From: Saccoglossus kowalevskii
Lineage: Eukaryota > Hemichordata > Enteropneusta > Harrimaniidae
NCBI RefSeq assembly: GCF_000003605.2
Contig: NW_003119933.1
Span: 148,666 to 212,665 of the forward strand
DNA length: 64,000 nucleotides
Direction of reading: 5' to 3'
Numbering within the stretch: position 1 is the first letter of the stretch; the number at the start of each line of letters is the position of its first letter. Below, piece by piece: positions 60,601 to 64,000 of the stretch. The notes below the pieces were generated by a model. The model was not told where the DNA came from and ran no database searches. It was given only the letters and a program-made list of their open reading frames with translations. The translations under genes were made by a program, and so were the position numbers.

Positions 60601-61664
60601 TTTCAGGTAAGAATGCTATTGTTCGTATGTAAATGACAACTCAAACTTTTTGAATCAGGGATGAGAATTTTTCACTGATTCGTGAATTTCTAAGCTCCAG
60701 AGATCAATTTTCTGAAATGTCCAAATCCGAAGAGAAAATTGGGGGGGGGGGGGGGGGTAAGAATACAAATCTTGTTCATTCACCAGAAGTAAACATGCTG
60801 TTGGGTCATTCTTGTCGACTGCAAAAGGCCTGTATCCGTGTATGGTCGAAGGGAGACAACTCGCGGTGTCTCCAATGCGGAATGTTCGCGACTATTTTCA
60901 TCAGTGCAATCATTCAATCAGAAGTGGTTTTGGAAGTGTTCAAAGTAATATGTAGCAATTAACATAATTGGCTGGGTTTGTTCTGACAGCAAATCAGTGA
61001 AGAGCTTTCATTTTTTCTTTTCACCAACGTTGCCATTTTATTGTTTCAACTGTTAGCTGCGTTGGATCGTTGTTTCAGGCAGCGATAATGGTAAAATTGG
61101 TTACAAAAGACAATGACTCAGCTGTGCGAAAGATCGATAAACACATTAACATTAACAAATTTCATTGGACGTTCAGTGGTAACTGAAAAATTGAGTGACT
61201 TCATCAGCAAGCGTGAGGTCCCGGGAAAGGCACAGTGTCTGTATTGTTACAATTTGATCAACTACGGTTCTCAGACCCCGGCTACTTTACTTTCAGCTAA
61301 AAATTAAAATTCTCATTCTCATTCTTGTTGAATACCCGGCAACCATTTTGTTTTTCAGAGCCAGCCTTTAGATGTCCAATTGATTATTTTCATAAAAAGC
61401 TATTGCTGCCCAATTTCATTGCAAAAACGAAAAGAAAATATTTAGATTTTTCACTATCATTCATCAAATTTCTGATACTAGTTATTCAATGTGATCACAA
61501 CAAACACCACATTGCTGTTATTTTTTCAGGGCAAGTATGCCGATTTAGATAGTACTTTGATATCATATGGACCATGTCAGACACCTACACTGGGCTTCTG
61601 TGTGGATAGACACGATAAAATACAGTCTTTCAAGCCTGAAACATACTGGGTACTGCAGACTCAG
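57629..61664 (+). CDS. TOP3B: DNA topoisomerase 3-beta, N-terminal part (continues beyond the window)
   Basis: Six coding exons: 57629-57787, 58811-58885, 59136-59213, 59815-59934, 60439-60606 and 61530-61664. They give the first 245 of roughly 860 residues, all phase 0. The start MKTV.MVAEKP (Toprim glutamate in VAEKP) and LDCDKEGEN (acidic triad D116, D118, E120) mark the Toprim metal site. [17 protein letters not shown] and [13 protein letters not shown] are strongly conserved TOP3B stretches. The catalytic tyrosine, RNA-binding RGG and zinc regions lie further downstream. The enzyme is a type IA topoisomerase acting on DNA and mRNA with TDRD3. Intron 1 starts with GC rather than GT (AAG/GCAAGT). 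No next exon was recognised in 61665-64000, so that intron exceeds 2.3 kb. Confidence 0.93.
60154..60184. repeat. Perfect 15-bp hairpin flanked by CTATAAC direct repeats
   Basis: CACAGTCCCTCTATC, a single T, then its exact reverse complement. CTATAAC occurs immediately before (60147-60153) and after (60185-60191), like a target-site duplication. Located in intron 4 of TOP3B. Confidence 0.65.
60659..61320. mobile_element. Possible MITE in TOP3B intron 5
   Basis: ATGAGAATTTT at 60661 pairs with AAAATTCTCAT at 61306-61316, and both lie at the edges of a stretch with poly-G and higher GC than the surrounding intron. The arms are short (11 perfect bases), so the call is tentative. Confidence 0.35.
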
Positions 61665-62860
61665 GTGAGTGTTATCAAATGTGACACTGTTAGGAAAACT
61701 AACAGAGCAGAGTCTGATAACCACATCAATACCTAATATCTGTTTTTTGTGTTTTCATACATGTGTTTTAACTTTGTTTGATGCAAATAAACCAAAGTCA
61801 CTAACTGTGCACACATTGTTATTTGAATAAATGTAAGCATCAATTATTAAACATTACCACGACCTTTAATATTATATAGGCTTGGATAGGATAGGCCTGG
61901 ATAAGAGTCACTAATACATCACCTGCTGATGAATTGGGGAGAACAGGTGATATGTTAACAGTCTGGGGCATAGTCACCATGCAAGCTATGCCAATGTCAC
62001 TGTCATTCATCAGTAAATTTGGAAAGGAAAACTATTTTCCTGTAATACATGTACCATGATATCTGCATTAGAAGCTGCATCGCACCCATTTATTTTGAAA
62101 AATTGAGAAACAAAAAATCACAATTTCTCATATGTGTAGAAGCTCTAATAGAAACTGTATCCCCTCTATTGCATTGTACCATTTTAATAGAAACCGTGGT
62201 TTCCATTAAAGACAGATTTTACAGTACATCCTGTGATCTTCTTAGAAGATTTTGAGTTATTGACTTACTCCTAAAGTCTATACAAATGGGAAGTAACTTT
62301 GATTTTCTTTACTTTTCTTTACTTTATTCAAAAAGACAAGCTGGGTCATTCATCATAATTGTTACGCTTGTGTTCGTATTATGAGGAATGCACAAACAAA
62401 TTTAACTGGTGTCATGTCTTGGCAGTAATGGGATTAACTTTTATTCAGTTCATTTTACCAAAGACAGTTTTTCAAAATGAACTATCTTAGGGTAGAATTC
62501 TACTCATGAATTTGTTACATGTGCATTTTACATTTACATTTTATGTCAAAATCTATCTACAATTAATCGTAAAAAACTGTAAAAAACTATGCATAAAATA
62601 TCATTTTAGCAATGGTTTCAATAAACCGTAATGTTAAAAACCAATTAAAAATATTGTCAATTCTTCATTATCCGAGACACTACATATCCTTTTTTAAGAT
62701 ATATATACTCATAGAAAACAATGGTAAAATGCACAAACCTAGACAAACATGCAATTACACTGTCAATATTTTCCAAACTGAGTATGATGACTTACTTTTG
62801 TGTAATCTTCTACCTTGAATAGAATAATTCACAACGTTCAATTACCCACCATAGACTCCG
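61665..62860 (+). other. TOP3B intron sequence, nothing else seen
   Basis: AT-rich intron 6 of TOP3B. No exon matching the next segment of TOP3B was recognised. Confidence 0.5.
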
Positions 62861-62879
62861 GTCAGTCAAAATGACTATT

Positions 62880-64000
62880 TTAAACTGTAGGCATTAATCA
62901 GTGATTCTGCTGGTGACGGAGAAATAGAATCTAGGTCAGGGGAAGCCCCATGACCCCAAGATTCTTTTACCCCTTACGTCACGAACCCATGTGACCAAGG
63001 CCACATGGCAGCGCCACAGGTAGCCGTCAATCACTCTTCTTTTTTCTCCGCCTCGTCGGGGAATGATTCTGAGCGGCTCTGCCTGGCTTTGTTGCTTTTT
63101 CCTGTCCGGGTTTCTAGCGTGGGTCATCGCCGCAGCCGTGGCATCCGAGATTCTAGCTGGTAGAATAAGTTTTACTTGTCATTTTTACCCTCGTGTCATT
63201 TTCCCCTTTGTGTGTAGTATTTTTCACAACAAAGAGATTAAAACCCGGCGCCACTACGCGGCGGCATCTTTTACAACTGTATTTCGTTTTCCCTCATGCA
63301 TGTCGTCTTTTATTTACAATGTATTTAGCAATATATAGATGTAATGACAGCACCAGGGCTCGCTGCCGTTTTCTTTCCGGCCTCCTTGTGTTTCGAGTCG
63401 ACCGTGCAGTGGTTATATTCAGAATTTACCAGCATAGAACCTGCATCCGAGATACTTTGTCATAGCTGCATGCGGGGTTCTGGGTTTTTTTGCCTAAAGG
63501 TGTGTGTGTTTTCACTGGAGTTCTGAGGCCTAAGATTTTCTTTCAAAGCCATCAAAATCGCTGAGACTGACCGCGTCACAGCAAGGTTGCACGTCCAGTA
63601 AACAAATCGGTTAAAGTGAGTTGCATGTTTTGCATGAGTGAAAAGTCCTCACACTCGGCTACCGGTGCTTCGTGTACCGAGACGTCGAGTAAGAGGCCCG
63701 ATGGTGGAGGTACCGATATTTTTCTTGGTCTCCCCGGCATCCTCACAGTCTGTTTTTTTCAGGCACTGGTTTACCCGATTTTACCGGCTGCAGCGAGGCT
63801 GTGCCCCTGGAGGCTTTCCTCCTATGGGGCTCATTGCGGGTCCCATTGGGGGGGGGGCGCATGTGTTCGGTGAGTGGCCAGGTAACAACTTAGTGACTAC
63901 TTCAGGCCTTGGGGAACTCACCTCATGGGGGAAGGGAGCACCCTCCCTCGCAACTGCCAAACACATGGCCACATATCCCTGTCGTACACAGATTGCGCCG
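62880..64000 (+). mobile_element. GC-rich insert in TOP3B intron, probable mobile element (unclassified)
   Basis: Base composition changes sharply near 62900 to GC-rich DNA with promoter-like pyrimidine blocks. A short plus-strand open frame at 63616-63873 starts with a Cys-x2-Cys pair. The contrast with the intron around it suggests the 5' part of an inserted element running past the window end. An LTR or DIRS-type retroelement is possible, but I cannot show terminal repeats or a diagnostic domain here. Confidence 0.35.

Noticed and set aside
61491-61736. Extending TOP3B exon 6 as an open frame through 61736
   Set aside because: The conserved sequence ends at a clear GTGAGT donor at 61665; the rest is intron read-through.
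1-64000. CRISPR arrays, operons, bacterial ribosome sites
   Set aside because: The window is animal nuclear DNA; regular short repeats found are introns' tandem repeats, without spacer logic.

Overview
The window is eukaryotic, AT-rich animal DNA with intron-rich genes, GT-AG splicing and many small DNA transposons, LINE remnants and one tRNA-derived SINE. The gene set (hyalin-type HYR arrays joined to VWD-C8-TIL and C-type lectin domains, TMEM26-like proteins, CCDC59, TOP3B) suggests an invertebrate deuterostome. A hemichordate (acorn worm) is my best guess, but I cannot prove the species. Two runs of N (12974-13139 and 29370-29500) are assembly gaps.

Layout. (1) 1-11 kb, + strand: two tandem three-exon TMEM26-like membrane protein genes (1611-4174 and 7032-10904) with identical exon 1 and exon 2 lengths and intron phases, each with its own TATA-type promoter. 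(2) 11-18.7 kb: no convincing gene. It holds a long inverted-repeat element broken by the first gap and one possible isolated coding exon. (3) 18.75-40.7 kb, + strand: one giant secreted-protein gene. I assembled 42 coding exons that stay in frame (9,459 nt, 3,152 residues): signal peptide, RGKR site, C-type lectin domain, VWD-C8-TIL-E cassette, 24 HYR domains (one per exon, all phase 1-1), a second VWD-C8-TIL-E cassette, a 12-nt micro-exon, a 25th HYR domain, and a terminal C-type lectin domain. (4) 41-44.4 kb: LINE and Tc1/mariner-like remnants. (5) 44.5-45.3 kb, - strand: an apparently intron-poor sulfotransferase gene. (6) 45.4-50.7 kb: AT-rich DNA with a LINE relic invaded by another element, and tandem repeats. 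(7) 50.8-57.3 kb, - strand: CCDC59 in four exons. (8) 57.6 kb to the window end, + strand: the first six recognised coding exons of TOP3B, head-to-head with CCDC59 across a 299-bp shared promoter.

The most notable feature is the giant HYR gene. Its domain order is almost mirror-symmetric, the HYR exons show a three-domain higher-order repeat, several HYR domains carry a DxDxDG calcium-loop-like motif, and only the second VWD domain has the GDPH motif at which some mucin-type VWD domains self-cleave. Together these suggest a large calcium-dependent extracellular matrix, mucus or coat protein built by repeated exon duplication. That function is inference.

Neighbouring genes do not form a pathway. 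Only the CCDC59/TOP3B pair has an arrangement that implies shared regulation.
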